Assembly: GCA_035524275.1 (NCBI GenBank)
Contig: DATKPC010000022.1
Span: 1-64,000 of the forward strand
Source: DATKPC01 sp035524275
Lineage (GTDB): Bacteria > Pseudomonadota > Gammaproteobacteria > Burkholderiales > Burkholderiaceae_F
Direction of reading: 5' to 3'
DNA: 64,000 nt
Position numbers and translations under genes: made by a program. The notes under the pieces are model-generated. The model saw nothing but the letters and a program-made list of their open reading frames with translations. It was not told the DNA's origin and ran no database searches. Every line of letters begins with the position of its first letter. The stretch's first letter is position 1. Positions 8,574 to 16,429 of the stretch are shown here, piece by piece.

Positions 8574-9758
8574 GTGTCACGTGGGGCTCGGATCACGGCC
8601 GCGCTCGCGCTCGCGGGGGCAGCCGTCGTCGCGTCGGCGCACAAGCCGAGTGACGCCTACGTCACGCTGGCGCCGCGCGGCGACGACGTGACTGTCCGTT
8701 GGGACGTCGCCTTGCGCGACCTCGATCCGGAGCTCGGGCTGGACGTGGACGACGACGGGACGCTTTCGTGGGGCGAAGTGCGATCAAGGCTGCGTGACAT
8801 CGAGGCTTACCTGCTGCCGCAAATGACGATTTCGGCCGGCGGCGCCGCTTGCCGGCCGGCTCCGGCGGGAGGTGACGGGGCGCCGGGGCGCGTGGCGCGT
8901 CATCGCCTCGATCGACACAGCGACGGTACCTACGACGCGATGTCGTTCGTCCTGCACTGCGCGAAACCGATCGACGTGCTGGACGTTGACTATCGGCTCT
9001 TCGCGGCCGTTGACCCGACGCATCGCGGCATCGTCCGCCTCGACGCGGGCGGCGACGCGACCGAGAGCGCCGTTCTGGGCCCCGACCATCCACGGCGGCG
9101 CTTCGACCTGCGGCGCTCGTCCCGGCTCGAGACCTTGCGCGAATTCGTCGTTGAAGGCATCGGGCACATCGGTTTCGGCTTCGACCACATCCTGTTCCTG
9201 CTGTCCCTGCTGCTGCCTTCGGTGCTGGTCCGCGCGGACCGGATCGGCTCAGGGCGCTGGGCCGGCGCGCCGGACGCGCGCGGCGCGCTCGTCGATGTGC
9301 TGAAGGTCGTGACGGCATTCACGCTGGCGCATTCGATCACGCTATGCCTCGCGGTCCTCGACGTCGTGACGCTCCCGTCGCGACTCGTTGAATCGGGCAT
9401 CGCCCTCACGGTGATCCTCGCCAGCGTGAACAACATCCGCACCGTACTGCCGGGCCGGCGCTGGGCCGTGGCCTTCGCATTCGGGCTGATCCACGGCTTC
9501 GGCTTCGCCGCCGCGCTGAAGGACGTCGGCCTGTCGCGGCAGGCGCTGGCGCTCTCGTTGTTCGGTTTCAACCTCGGCGTCGAAATCGGCCAGCTGGCGA
9601 TCGTCGCCGCCTTCTTCCCGGTCGCCTTTGCGCTGCGCCATTCGACGCTCTATCGCCGGGTCGTCCTCGGACCGGTATCGATGTCCGTCGCTGCCATCGC
9701 CGGCGTCTGGTTCGTCGAGCGCGCCTTCGACCTGAAACTGATGGGGTTTCCGGCCTGA
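8574..9758 (+). CDS. HupE/UreJ-like membrane protein with EF-hand-like loop
   Basis: A 394-residue membrane protein with a GTG start 5 bases after the TPR gene. It has a signal segment (1-22) and a periplasmic domain to about residue 190. Several membrane helices follow with histidine motifs typical of HupE/UreJ: IGHIGFGFDHILFLLSLLLP, LAHSITL, LIHGFGFA. That family is linked to nickel/cobalt or other metal uptake. Residues 57-68 (DVDDDGTLSWGE) form a textbook EF-hand loop with acids at positions 1, 3, 5 and Glu at 12, so calcium sensing in the periplasm is possible (inference). It is the last gene of the cassette. Confidence 0.82.
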   Translation: MSRGARITAALALAGAAVVASAHKPSDAYVTLAPRGDDVTVRWDVALRDLDPELGLDVDDDGTLSWGEVRSRLRDIEAYLLPQMTISAGGAACRPAPAGGDGAPGRVARHRLDRHSDGTYDAMSFVLHCAKPIDVLDVDYRLFAAVDPTHRGIVRLDAGGDATESAVLGPDHPRRRFDLRRSSRLETLREFVVEGIGHIGFGFDHILFLLSLLLPSVLVRADRIGSGRWAGAPDARGALVDVLKVVTAFTLAHSITLCLAVLDVVTLPSRLVESGIALTVILASVNNIRTVLPGRRWAVAFAFGLIHGFGFAAALKDVGLSRQALALSLFGFNLGVEIGQLAIVAAFFPVAFALRHSTLYRRVVLGPVSMSVAAIAGVWFVERAFDLKLMGFPA

Positions 9759-9859
9759 ATGCCTGCGCACTCGAGCCCGATCCGCAAGCCGGTATCCTTT
9801 CCGCCGCAGTCGGGCGGTTCGCGGCCGAGGGGCGCGGCGTCCCGGCTTCTGGAGGAAAG

Positions 9860-10618
9860 ATGAATCCAGCACAACGGGTCGCGATGGTGACCGGTGCGGG
9901 CACCGGGATCGGGCGCGCCGCGGTCCAGGCGTTCCACGGTGCCGGCTACCGCGTCGTCCTGGCCGGCCGAAATCGGGAACGCCTCGAGCGGGTGGTCGCG
10001 GAACTGGGTGCCGCGCCTGATCGTGCGCTGGCCGTCGCCTGCGATGTCTCCGATCCGGATTCGGTGTCGGCGCTGTTCGCACGCACCCGGGCCGAGTTTG
10101 GGCGTCTTGACGTGCTGTTCAACAACGCCGGCGTCGGCGCGCCGTCGATTCCCTTGGAAGAGCTGACCTTCGCGCAATGGAATGCGGTCGTCGGCGCCAA
10201 TCTCACCGGGGCCTTCCTGTGCACGCAGGCGGCATTCCGGCTGATGAAGGACCAGGCGCCGCGCGGCGGCAGGATCATCAACAACGGGTCGATTTCCGCG
10301 CATGCACCGCGTCCGCGGTCGGCGCCGTATACGGCCACGAAGCACGCGATCACGGGCCTCACGAAATCGACGGCGCTTGACGGACGCGCCTACGACATCG
10401 CCTGCGGCCAGATCGACATCGGCAATGCGGCCACCGAGATGACGGAGCGCATGGCGGCCGGCATCCTGCAGGCCGACGGTTCGCTGCGCGTCGAGCCGCG
10501 GATGGACGTTGCGCATGTCGGCCGCGCCGTGCTCCAGATGGCCGAATTGCCGCTGGAGACCAACGTGCTCTTCATGACGATCATGGCGACGAAGATGCCA
10601 TTCGTGGGCCGCGGGTGA
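9860..10618 (+). CDS. SDR family oxidoreductase
   Basis: A classical short-chain dehydrogenase of 252 residues. It shows the nucleotide-binding TGAGTGIG motif near the N-terminus, LAGRNRERL after beta-2, NNAG at the end of beta-4, a catalytic Ser in NNGSISAH, and the active-site YTATK. The Arg in AGRNRERL hints at NADP(H) preference (inference). GGAGG lies 7 bases before the ATG. The substrate is unknown. It is followed at once by the long inverted repeat, which may end its transcript. Confidence 0.88.
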   Translation: MNPAQRVAMVTGAGTGIGRAAVQAFHGAGYRVVLAGRNRERLERVVAELGAAPDRALAVACDVSDPDSVSALFARTRAEFGRLDVLFNNAGVGAPSIPLEELTFAQWNAVVGANLTGAFLCTQAAFRLMKDQAPRGGRIINNGSISAHAPRPRSAPYTATKHAITGLTKSTALDGRAYDIACGQIDIGNAATEMTERMAAGILQADGSLRVEPRMDVAHVGRAVLQMAELPLETNVLFMTIMATKMPFVGRG

Positions 10619-10620
10619 TG

Positions 10621-10750
10621 CCCTCTCCCCCCGCCCCTCTCCCGCTTCGCGGGCGAGGGGAGTTACGTCGTCGCCCATCGAGTCATCGTCGCCATGGCGA
10701 CGCCGAGACTCCCCTCGCCCGCGAAGCGGGAGAGGGGCGGGGGGAGAGGG
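10621..10750. repeat. Perfect 43-bp inverted repeat with self-folding arms
   Basis: The left arm 10621-10663 and right arm 10708-10750 are perfect reverse complements, separated by 44 bases. Each arm can itself fold: CCCCTC-T-CCCGC-TTC-GCGGG-C-GAGGGG. The DNA could therefore form a cruciform, and the RNA either one long hairpin or two small ones. It begins two bases after the SDR stop codon and lies 56 bases from the end of the convergent TonB receptor gene, so it may act as a bidirectional terminator. No flanking direct repeats or transposase were seen. Similar C/G-rich intergenic palindromes are dispersed in many proteobacterial genomes. Confidence 0.9.
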
Positions 10751-10806
10751 CCGCCGCAAACATCCGGAGGGCACCGCCGCGAACATCCGCCTCGCGGCCG
10801 ACATGC

Positions 10807-13086
10807 TCAGAACGCCAGCCGGACGCCGACGCGGAACGACCGTGGCGCGGCCGGGAAGAGGTAGGTCGCGCCCCAGGAGGCGGTGGGCGCTTCGCGCCAG
10901 TAGCGGCGATCCGTCACGTTGTCGACATGGGCCGTCCAGGTGGCCCGCAGGCCGGACCAGGTCGTCGCGTACCTCAACCCGAGGTCCCACTGCCGATATG
11001 ACGGCAGCGAAACCTCGTAGGCGCCGGCGTCGTAGAGGTTCGCCGGCAGGGCGGGCTTGCGCCCGGAAAACACGACGAGATTGTCGACGGCGAAGCCCGG
11101 CAACGAGGCCGGAAGCCACTCGAGGCGCGTCGAAGCGCTGAAGGGGGCGACATTCGTCGCGTGCCAGTCCTCGAAGCGCGGATCCGGCGTGTTGCGGATT
11201 CGCGCGTCCAGGACCTCGGCCCCGACCTGGCCCAGCCAATGCGGGGTCGGCCTCCACGTCGCCGAGACGTCGACGCCGCGGTTGCGCTGGACCTGCGCGC
11301 CAAGCGTTTCGACCGGCAATGGCCCGGACGTCGCCAGGACTTCCGGCGTCGGCCGCTCGATCTGGAACAGCGCGACGGTCCAGCCGGATCCGTTGCCGGC
11401 ATCCTGCTTGTAGCCGACCTCGACCTGCCGGCTCCGCGATACCGGCAGGACCTCGCCCGGATTCGCGAACGCGAGGGGACGATTCGGGACTGCGCCGAAC
11501 TCCACGCCGGATCCGGCCGCGATGTAGGCGAAGCCGCGTTCCCACGGCTGGTAGCCGAGGGCGCCGAACGGCGCGACGGCGTGCTGCGACAGGTTGACGT
11601 TTTCCGTCCCGTCGGTCTGTTCGCTCGATTGCGCGACATGCACCGCGCGCGCGCCAGCCCATGCCGACCAGCCGGCGCCGAACCGGATCGTGTCGAAGGC
11701 GACGGCCTCGCCGATCCGTCGCGACGCGTCGGTGTTCAGCGTCTGCGGCAGCGGCGCCGGCGCGAGCGCCGTGGGCGCCAGCGCATCGATCGTCCCCGCA
11801 AAGTTGTAGGCTTGGTCCTGCGGATAGCGTTCGCTGTAGTGGCTGGCGCCGAGACCGAACGACAGCTCGTGGGCGAAGCCGCCCGTCACGACGCGGCCGT
11901 GCAGCTGAAGTTGCGCTCCGTTCTGCAGCCGTCGCTCCTCGTTGCTGCGGTAGTCGTAGACGTCGACGTCGTAGTTGCCGCAGAGCCCCGGATAGACGTA
12001 CGTCGGCTGGCTGCTGCAACCATCCGGGAACGCGATCCGGTCGTTCGTCCTGACACGTTGGCTGCCGACCTTGGCGACGACTCGCCAGTCGTCGTTCAAC
12101 TGCTGCGCAAGACGCAGCGATCCGGTCGTCTCGCGGCTTTCGAACGGTAGCGTCCACGGCTGGTTGTTCAGGTTCAGCCGGGGATCGATCGGCGCCGGCA
12201 GCGTCGTTCCGTAGCCGACGCCGGCGGTGTCGAGCAGGCCGAACCCGGGAACGCTGATCTCACGCACGTCGTGCTGCTCGACCTCGGCTTCGACGACCGT
12301 GCCGCGCGCGACGCGCCAATCGAAGAAGCCGCTCGCCAGCGCGCGCTGGCTCCAGGCGTCGCGAATCGCCGGGCGACGTTCGGCGGCAGCGAGATTGATC
12401 CGGTACCCGAATCGACCCTCGTCGCCGAAGCGGCCGCCAAGATCGCCCTGCGCCTCCACGGAGCCGCGCTCGCCGGCCGACAGCGCGACTTCACGCAGCG
12501 GCGTGTCGGTCGGGCGCTTGAGGACGTAGTTGACGAGGCCGCCCGGCGCGCTGGTGCCGGAGAGGATCCCGGATGCGCCGTACAGGATCTCCACGGCCTC
12601 CTTGTTCTCCAGCGCGACCGGCGCGTGGCTCGTGACCGGCAGGCCATCGCGGCGGTAGTTCAGGACTTCGTCGAGCATGAAGCCGCGGACCTGCAGCGCC
12701 TCGACGTAGCCGAACGTGTTGTAGTTGTCGCTCGCGGCGGGTATGTCGCGGATCGCGGCCGAGAGGGAATCGACGCCGCGTTCCGCAAGGCGTGTCGCGG
12801 TCAGGACGCTGGCCGACAGCGGCGTCTGCGCGAGCGGCGCGTCGCTCAGCGATTCGACGTTGGCGATCCCGAGATTCGGAGGCTGTGCCTGGCCGGCGAT
12901 CAGCGCCGGGCTCAGCCGGGACGAGGGCGGTGGCGGCGGCGTCAGCGCCGTGGACGAGCTGTCGTCTGCGCGCGCCGGCGGCGCGGTTGCCGCCAGGACC
13001 AGCGCCGCTGCGACAGTGAACGCATGGCATGCCGCGCGGGACTTATCGGCGTCGCGCCGGGATCGGGTGTCGTCGTGCCGTGCCAT
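10807..13086 (-). CDS. TonB-dependent outer-membrane receptor (siderophore-receptor type) under TPP riboswitch
   Basis: A 759-residue outer-membrane receptor. A signal peptide (VAAALVLAATAPPARA) is followed by a proline-rich linker. The plug domain spans about 80-210, with VRGF and then VEILYGASGILSGTSAPGG. A beta-barrel ends in FRVGVRLAF with the terminal aromatic Phe. By sequence it resembles TonB-dependent siderophore receptors. A TPP riboswitch lies in its leader, so thiamine or a thiamine precursor is the more likely cargo (inference from regulation). GAGGGGG lies 6-12 bases before the ATG. No TonB/ExbBD genes are nearby. Confidence 0.88.
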   Translation of the reverse strand: MARHDDTRSRRDADKSRAACHAFTVAAALVLAATAPPARADDSSSTALTPPPPPSSRLSPALIAGQAQPPNLGIANVESLSDAPLAQTPLSASVLTATRLAERGVDSLSAAIRDIPAASDNYNTFGYVEALQVRGFMLDEVLNYRRDGLPVTSHAPVALENKEAVEILYGASGILSGTSAPGGLVNYVLKRPTDTPLREVALSAGERGSVEAQGDLGGRFGDEGRFGYRINLAAAERRPAIRDAWSQRALASGFFDWRVARGTVVEAEVEQHDVREISVPGFGLLDTAGVGYGTTLPAPIDPRLNLNNQPWTLPFESRETTGSLRLAQQLNDDWRVVAKVGSQRVRTNDRIAFPDGCSSQPTYVYPGLCGNYDVDVYDYRSNEERRLQNGAQLQLHGRVVTGGFAHELSFGLGASHYSERYPQDQAYNFAGTIDALAPTALAPAPLPQTLNTDASRRIGEAVAFDTIRFGAGWSAWAGARAVHVAQSSEQTDGTENVNLSQHAVAPFGALGYQPWERGFAYIAAGSGVEFGAVPNRPLAFANPGEVLPVSRSRQVEVGYKQDAGNGSGWTVALFQIERPTPEVLATSGPLPVETLGAQVQRNRGVDVSATWRPTPHWLGQVGAEVLDARIRNTPDPRFEDWHATNVAPFSASTRLEWLPASLPGFAVDNLVVFSGRKPALPANLYDAGAYEVSLPSYRQWDLGLRYATTWSGLRATWTAHVDNVTDRRYWREAPTASWGATYLFPAAPRSFRVGVRLAF

Positions 13087-13193
13087 CGTCGCCCCCTCGC
13101 GTGGCCCGCTGGGGAGGCGAGGCGTCGATGGCCTGGGGTTCGCCGGGCGCGTTGGCGTGGAGCAGGGCGCCGGCGGCAGGGCTGCGATCGCAC

Positions 13194-13332
13194 ACGCTTC
13201 CCTGCGCGAGTCTTAACTCGATCAGGTTCCAAGGGTCTTTCTCACCCGTCCGAAGCGACAGCCACGTCGTGGCTTGTCCCCTGGACCGCCGGCGGCGTCG
13301 CCGCCCGCGGATTTGTCCGGGACCCCTAGCGT
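13194..13332 (-). promoter_or_regulatory. TPP riboswitch (thi-box)
   Basis: Read on the minus strand, the stretch shows the thi-box core: AGGGGTCC at the 5' side, GGTGAGAAAGACCC, then GAACCTGATC, a short TTAA-containing arm, and GCGCAGGGAAG. P1 pairs ACGCT (13332-13328) with AGCGT (13198-13194). A long variable stem occupies about 13250-13320. The aptamer opens at the stop codon of the NadR-like gene and precedes the TonB receptor by about 108 bases. In this leader a C/T-rich tract (CGCCTCCCC) could pair with the receptor ribosome site GAGGGGGCG, which would suggest translational control (inference). Confidence 0.9.
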
Positions 13333-13874
13333 TGCGACGGATTATTGCAGATCGTTCGCAGGACCGCGAGCGCGCCTTGGCGTCGTGCCTCGCCGGAGCC
13401 CGCGATCGGATGGACTTCGATGCCGCTGTCGTCGAGCAGCCCGCTCAGCGCATCGTGCACCGCGCGGCGCACGGTCGGCCCGTCGCGCAGTATCCCGTCG
13501 GCCACCCACGGCAGGTCCGGCATCAGCAGCAGCGTGGCTGCGTAGCTCCGGTGGTGGATGCGTGCCGGCGCGACCAGCGAGTCGTCGTCGAAGTAGTGGC
13601 GGCTGTAGAGCGCCGTCAGGATCGGCGCCGAGTCGCACAGCACCCAGGCGTGCCCCGCGGTGGCTGCGCGCCGGACCGCGTCCGCCTCGCGCGCGACCTG
13701 GGCTTCGAGTATCCCGTGCTGCTCGTCCTGTCGCGGGGTGCGGCCGCGGGCGACGCAGAACTCGCGCACGACTTCCGCGATCCAGGTGGCCGGAATCCCC
13801 TCGGCCAGCGCGACGCACAGCGACGTCTTTCCGACGCACTCCGCGCCGACGATGGCGATCTTGCGCGGCGTCAA
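13326..13874 (-). CDS. NadR-like P-loop kinase (vitamin/nucleoside kinase candidate)
   Basis: A 182-residue P-loop protein resembling the ribosylnicotinamide kinase domain of NadR. It has the Walker A variant GAECVGKTS near the N-terminus, a REFCVARGR helix, WVLCDSAPILTALYSRHYF as the Walker-B-like region, and LLLMPDLPWVADGILRDG as in NadR kinases. The start is TTG at 13874, chosen because GGAGG lies 9 bases upstream and the TTGA overlaps the stop of the PnuC-family gene, which indicates translational coupling. Pairing with PnuC would give uptake plus trapping by phosphorylation. The substrate could be nicotinamide riboside, or thiamine given the adjacent riboswitch. Confidence 0.8.
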   Translation of the reverse strand: MTPRKIAIVGAECVGKTSLCVALAEGIPATWIAEVVREFCVARGRTPRQDEQHGILEAQVAREADAVRRAATAGHAWVLCDSAPILTALYSRHYFDDDSLVAPARIHHRSYAATLLLMPDLPWVADGILRDGPTVRRAVHDALSGLLDDSGIEVHPIAGSGEARRQGALAVLRTICNNPSQR

Positions 13875-14545
13875 CGCGCTGCGCCTCCAAGCGCCGGCGC
13901 CAGCGACCAGCGCCGCCAACCGACCACCGAAAGGACCGCGAAGACGGCATAGAGCAACGCCGTCAGGTCGAGCGACTTGTAGGCGTAGAGCGCGGCGCCG
14001 ACGATGTTGACGAGGATCCAGACCGGCCAGGACTCGACGTATTTCAAGCCCAGGAGCGCCTGGCCGATGAAGCTGCCTGCGGTCGGAAAGGCGTCGAAGT
14101 ACGGCACGTCGGTGTTCGTGAATCGTCCGAGAAGGACGCCGGCAAGCGGCCACATCGCGAGCCACAGCGCGGCGATCGCGAAGCGGGCGCGCGGCGGCAT
14201 TCGTGCGACACGCAGCGACGCGTCGCCGCCGGACGACGAGTCGCCTGCCGATACCCTGCGGCGGCCGAAGAGCCATTCCCACCATCCCCATGCCGAGGAG
14301 ACGACGAAATAGCCCTGGACGGCGACATCCCCGTAGAGGCGGCTCGCAAAGAACAGCCAGCCGTACAGGCCGCTCGAGGCGATCGCCAGCGGCCAACCCC
14401 AGTGGATCTCCAGCGTATTGCAGACGACGCATGCGAGCGCGAGCGCGAATGCGACGAGCTCGAGCCACGTGACGTCGGTTCCCAGCAGCGTGAAGGCGAC
14501 CTGCAGCATGCGAGTCATCGGATGGCGGATCGCGGAGTATCGCAT
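13871..14545 (-). CDS. PnuC-family vitamin transporter
   Basis: An inner-membrane transporter of about 224 residues with seven or so hydrophobic helices. Family features are LEIHWGWPLAIASSGLYGWL, FFASRLYGD and YFVVSSAWGWWEW. Near the end come SWPVWILVNIVGAALYAYK and LTALLYAVFAVLSVVGWRRW. PnuC proteins carry nicotinamide riboside, and the related PnuT branch carries thiamine. The start is uncertain: ATGs at 14587, 14545, 14518 and 14509 are in frame, and I take 14545 with a weak GGAA upstream. It overlaps the NadR-like gene by 4 bases. It is divergent from the CoA ligase, and no second riboswitch was found upstream. Confidence 0.85.
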   Translation of the reverse strand: MRYSAIRHPMTRMLQVAFTLLGTDVTWLELVAFALALACVVCNTLEIHWGWPLAIASSGLYGWLFFASRLYGDVAVQGYFVVSSAWGWWEWLFGRRRVSAGDSSSGGDASLRVARMPPRARFAIAALWLAMWPLAGVLLGRFTNTDVPYFDAFPTAGSFIGQALLGLKYVESWPVWILVNIVGAALYAYKSLDLTALLYAVFAVLSVVGWRRWSLAPALGGAAR

Positions 14546-14635
14546 CGGTTCCGATGGCGTGTCGGTGATGCGGCGCCACAGCGACATTGATGTAGAGTCT
14601 CGCCGTGGGCCGCGAGGCGGGCGATGGAGGCGACG

Positions 14636-16384
14636 ATGGGTGAGCTGGCACCGAACTCCGTACCGGATGCCGTCACGGGGCCGCTTGGCGTGTGCCCTGT
14701 CGGCGGATCGAGCCACGTGCGCGGCGACGTCAAGGTGCCGCTGTCGGAACTCACCATCCCCCAACTTCTCGCGCAGACGGTCGAGCGCTTCGCCGATCGC
14801 CCGGCGGTCATCTTTCGCGAGGCGGGCGTGCGCTGGACCTGGCGGCAGTTCCAGCAGGAGGTCGACGCCTTCGCAGCCGGTCTCGCGGCGCTCGGGCTGC
14901 GTGCCGGCGACCGGGTCGGCATCTGGTCGCCGAACCGGCCGGAATGGCTCGTCACGCAGTTCGCGACCGCGCGCATCGGCGCCATCCTGGTGAACATCAA
15001 CCCGGCGTATCGGCTGGCGGAACTGGAGTACGCCCTGAATGCCTCCGGCTGCCGTGCCGTCGTGACAGCCGAGCGGCTCAAGACGTCGGACTACATCGGG
15101 ATGCTGCAGACGCTCGCGCCCGAACTTGCGCAGGCCGGGACCGGACGGTTGCACGCGGCGCGGCTGCCGTCGCTCGAGACGGTGATCCGCGTCGGCAGCG
15201 CGAAGACTCCGGGCATGCGGCAGTTCGACGACGTCGTCGCGCTCGGGCGGGCCGCGGGAAGCGGCGCGCTGGATGCCGTCTCGCGCACGTTGCGCTGCGA
15301 CGAGCCGATCAATATCCAGTTCACGAGCGGCACGACCGGCAACCCGAAAGGCGCGACGCTGACGCACCGCAATATCGTCAACAACGCGCATTTCATCGCC
15401 GCCGCGATGCGCCTGACGGAGAACGACAAGCTGTGCGTCCCGGTGCCCCTCTACCACTGCTTCGGGATGGTGCTCGCGGTGCTCGCCTGCGTGGGCGTGG
15501 GCGCCGCGCTGGTCTTCCCGGGCGAGAGCTTCGAGCCGGTCGCGACGCTCGCGGCGGTTTCGGAGGAGCGCTGCACGGCGTTGCATGGCGTGCCGACGAT
15601 GTTCATCGCCGAGCTGGATCATCCGCGGTTCGCGGAATTCGACCTGTCATCGCTGCGGACCGGGATCATGGCCGGATCGCCGTGCCCCATCGAGACGATG
15701 AAGCGCGTCGTGTCGCAGATGCACATGAGCGAGGTGACGATCGCCTACGGGATGACCGAGACGAGCCCGGTGTCGTTCCAGAGCTCGACGGCCGACGCGC
15801 TCGAGCGGCGCGTCTCGACGGTCGGCCGGATCCAGCCGCACCTGGAGGCGAAGGTCGTCGACGGCGAAGGCCGGACCGTGCCGGTCGGCCAGCCGGGCGA
15901 ATTGTGGGTGCGCGGCTACTCGGTGATGCGCGGGTACTGGGGTGACGAGGCGCGCACGCGCGAGGCGGTGGTCGACGGCTGGATGCGCACCGGCGACCTG
16001 GCGACGATCGACGCCGAGGGCTATGGCAACATCGTCGGGCGCGTCAAGGACATGGTGATCCGCGGCGGGGAGAATGTCTATCCGCGCGAGGTCGAGGAGT
16101 TCCTGTTCCGGCATCCGAAGGTACAGTCGGTCCAGGTTTTCGGCGTTCCCGACCCGCGCTATGGCGAAGAGCTGTGCGCCTGGATCATCCTGAAGCCGGG
16201 GCAGGTCGCGACGGCCGACGAGATCCGCGACTTCTGTCGCGAGCAGATCGCCCACTACAAGATCCCGCGCTACGTGCGGTTCGTCACCGACATGCCGATG
16301 ACGATCACCGGCAAGGTCCAGAAGTTCATGATGCGCCGGCAGATGATCGACGACCTGAAGCTGGCGGAGTCGCGCACCGCGTGA
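14636..16384 (+). CDS. AMP-binding acyl-CoA synthetase
   Basis: An ANL-superfamily ligase of 582 residues that activates a carboxylic acid to acyl-AMP and then acyl-CoA. Motifs in order: P-loop TSGTTGNPKG, YGMTETSPV, the hinge region WMRTGDLATID, IVGRVKDMVIRGGENVYPRE and the C-terminal catalytic Lys in TGKVQKF. The sequence resembles the medium/short branched-chain ligases found in leucine or fatty-acid catabolism clusters. GGAGG lies 5 bases before this ATG, which is preferred over the ATG at 14624. It is followed by isovaleryl-CoA dehydrogenase, so a branched short acid may be its substrate (inference). Confidence 0.9.
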   Translation: MGELAPNSVPDAVTGPLGVCPVGGSSHVRGDVKVPLSELTIPQLLAQTVERFADRPAVIFREAGVRWTWRQFQQEVDAFAAGLAALGLRAGDRVGIWSPNRPEWLVTQFATARIGAILVNINPAYRLAELEYALNASGCRAVVTAERLKTSDYIGMLQTLAPELAQAGTGRLHAARLPSLETVIRVGSAKTPGMRQFDDVVALGRAAGSGALDAVSRTLRCDEPINIQFTSGTTGNPKGATLTHRNIVNNAHFIAAAMRLTENDKLCVPVPLYHCFGMVLAVLACVGVGAALVFPGESFEPVATLAAVSEERCTALHGVPTMFIAELDHPRFAEFDLSSLRTGIMAGSPCPIETMKRVVSQMHMSEVTIAYGMTETSPVSFQSSTADALERRVSTVGRIQPHLEAKVVDGEGRTVPVGQPGELWVRGYSVMRGYWGDEARTREAVVDGWMRTGDLATIDAEGYGNIVGRVKDMVIRGGENVYPREVEEFLFRHPKVQSVQVFGVPDPRYGEELCAWIILKPGQVATADEIRDFCREQIAHYKIPRYVRFVTDMPMTITGKVQKFMMRRQMIDDLKLAESRTA

Positions 16385-16429
16385 GGCCGGCGGCGCGGCG
16401 CGTCGGCGTGCGCCCAACGAACGGAAACG

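Noticed and set aside
10621..10750. Transposon or MITE interpretation of the long inverted repeat
   Set aside because: No target-site duplication or transposase was seen; it is better called an intergenic palindrome until copies are found.
13200..13330. Cobalamin riboswitch instead of TPP
   Set aside because: The GAACCTGATC core, the GAGAAAGACCC arm and the 3' AGGGAAG fit TPP; no B12-box sequence is present.
13326..14651. One 441-codon minus frame taken as a single protein
   Set aside because: Its upstream part is a shadow of the pnuC frame. The real NadR-like gene starts at the TTG at 13874, overlapping the pnuC stop.
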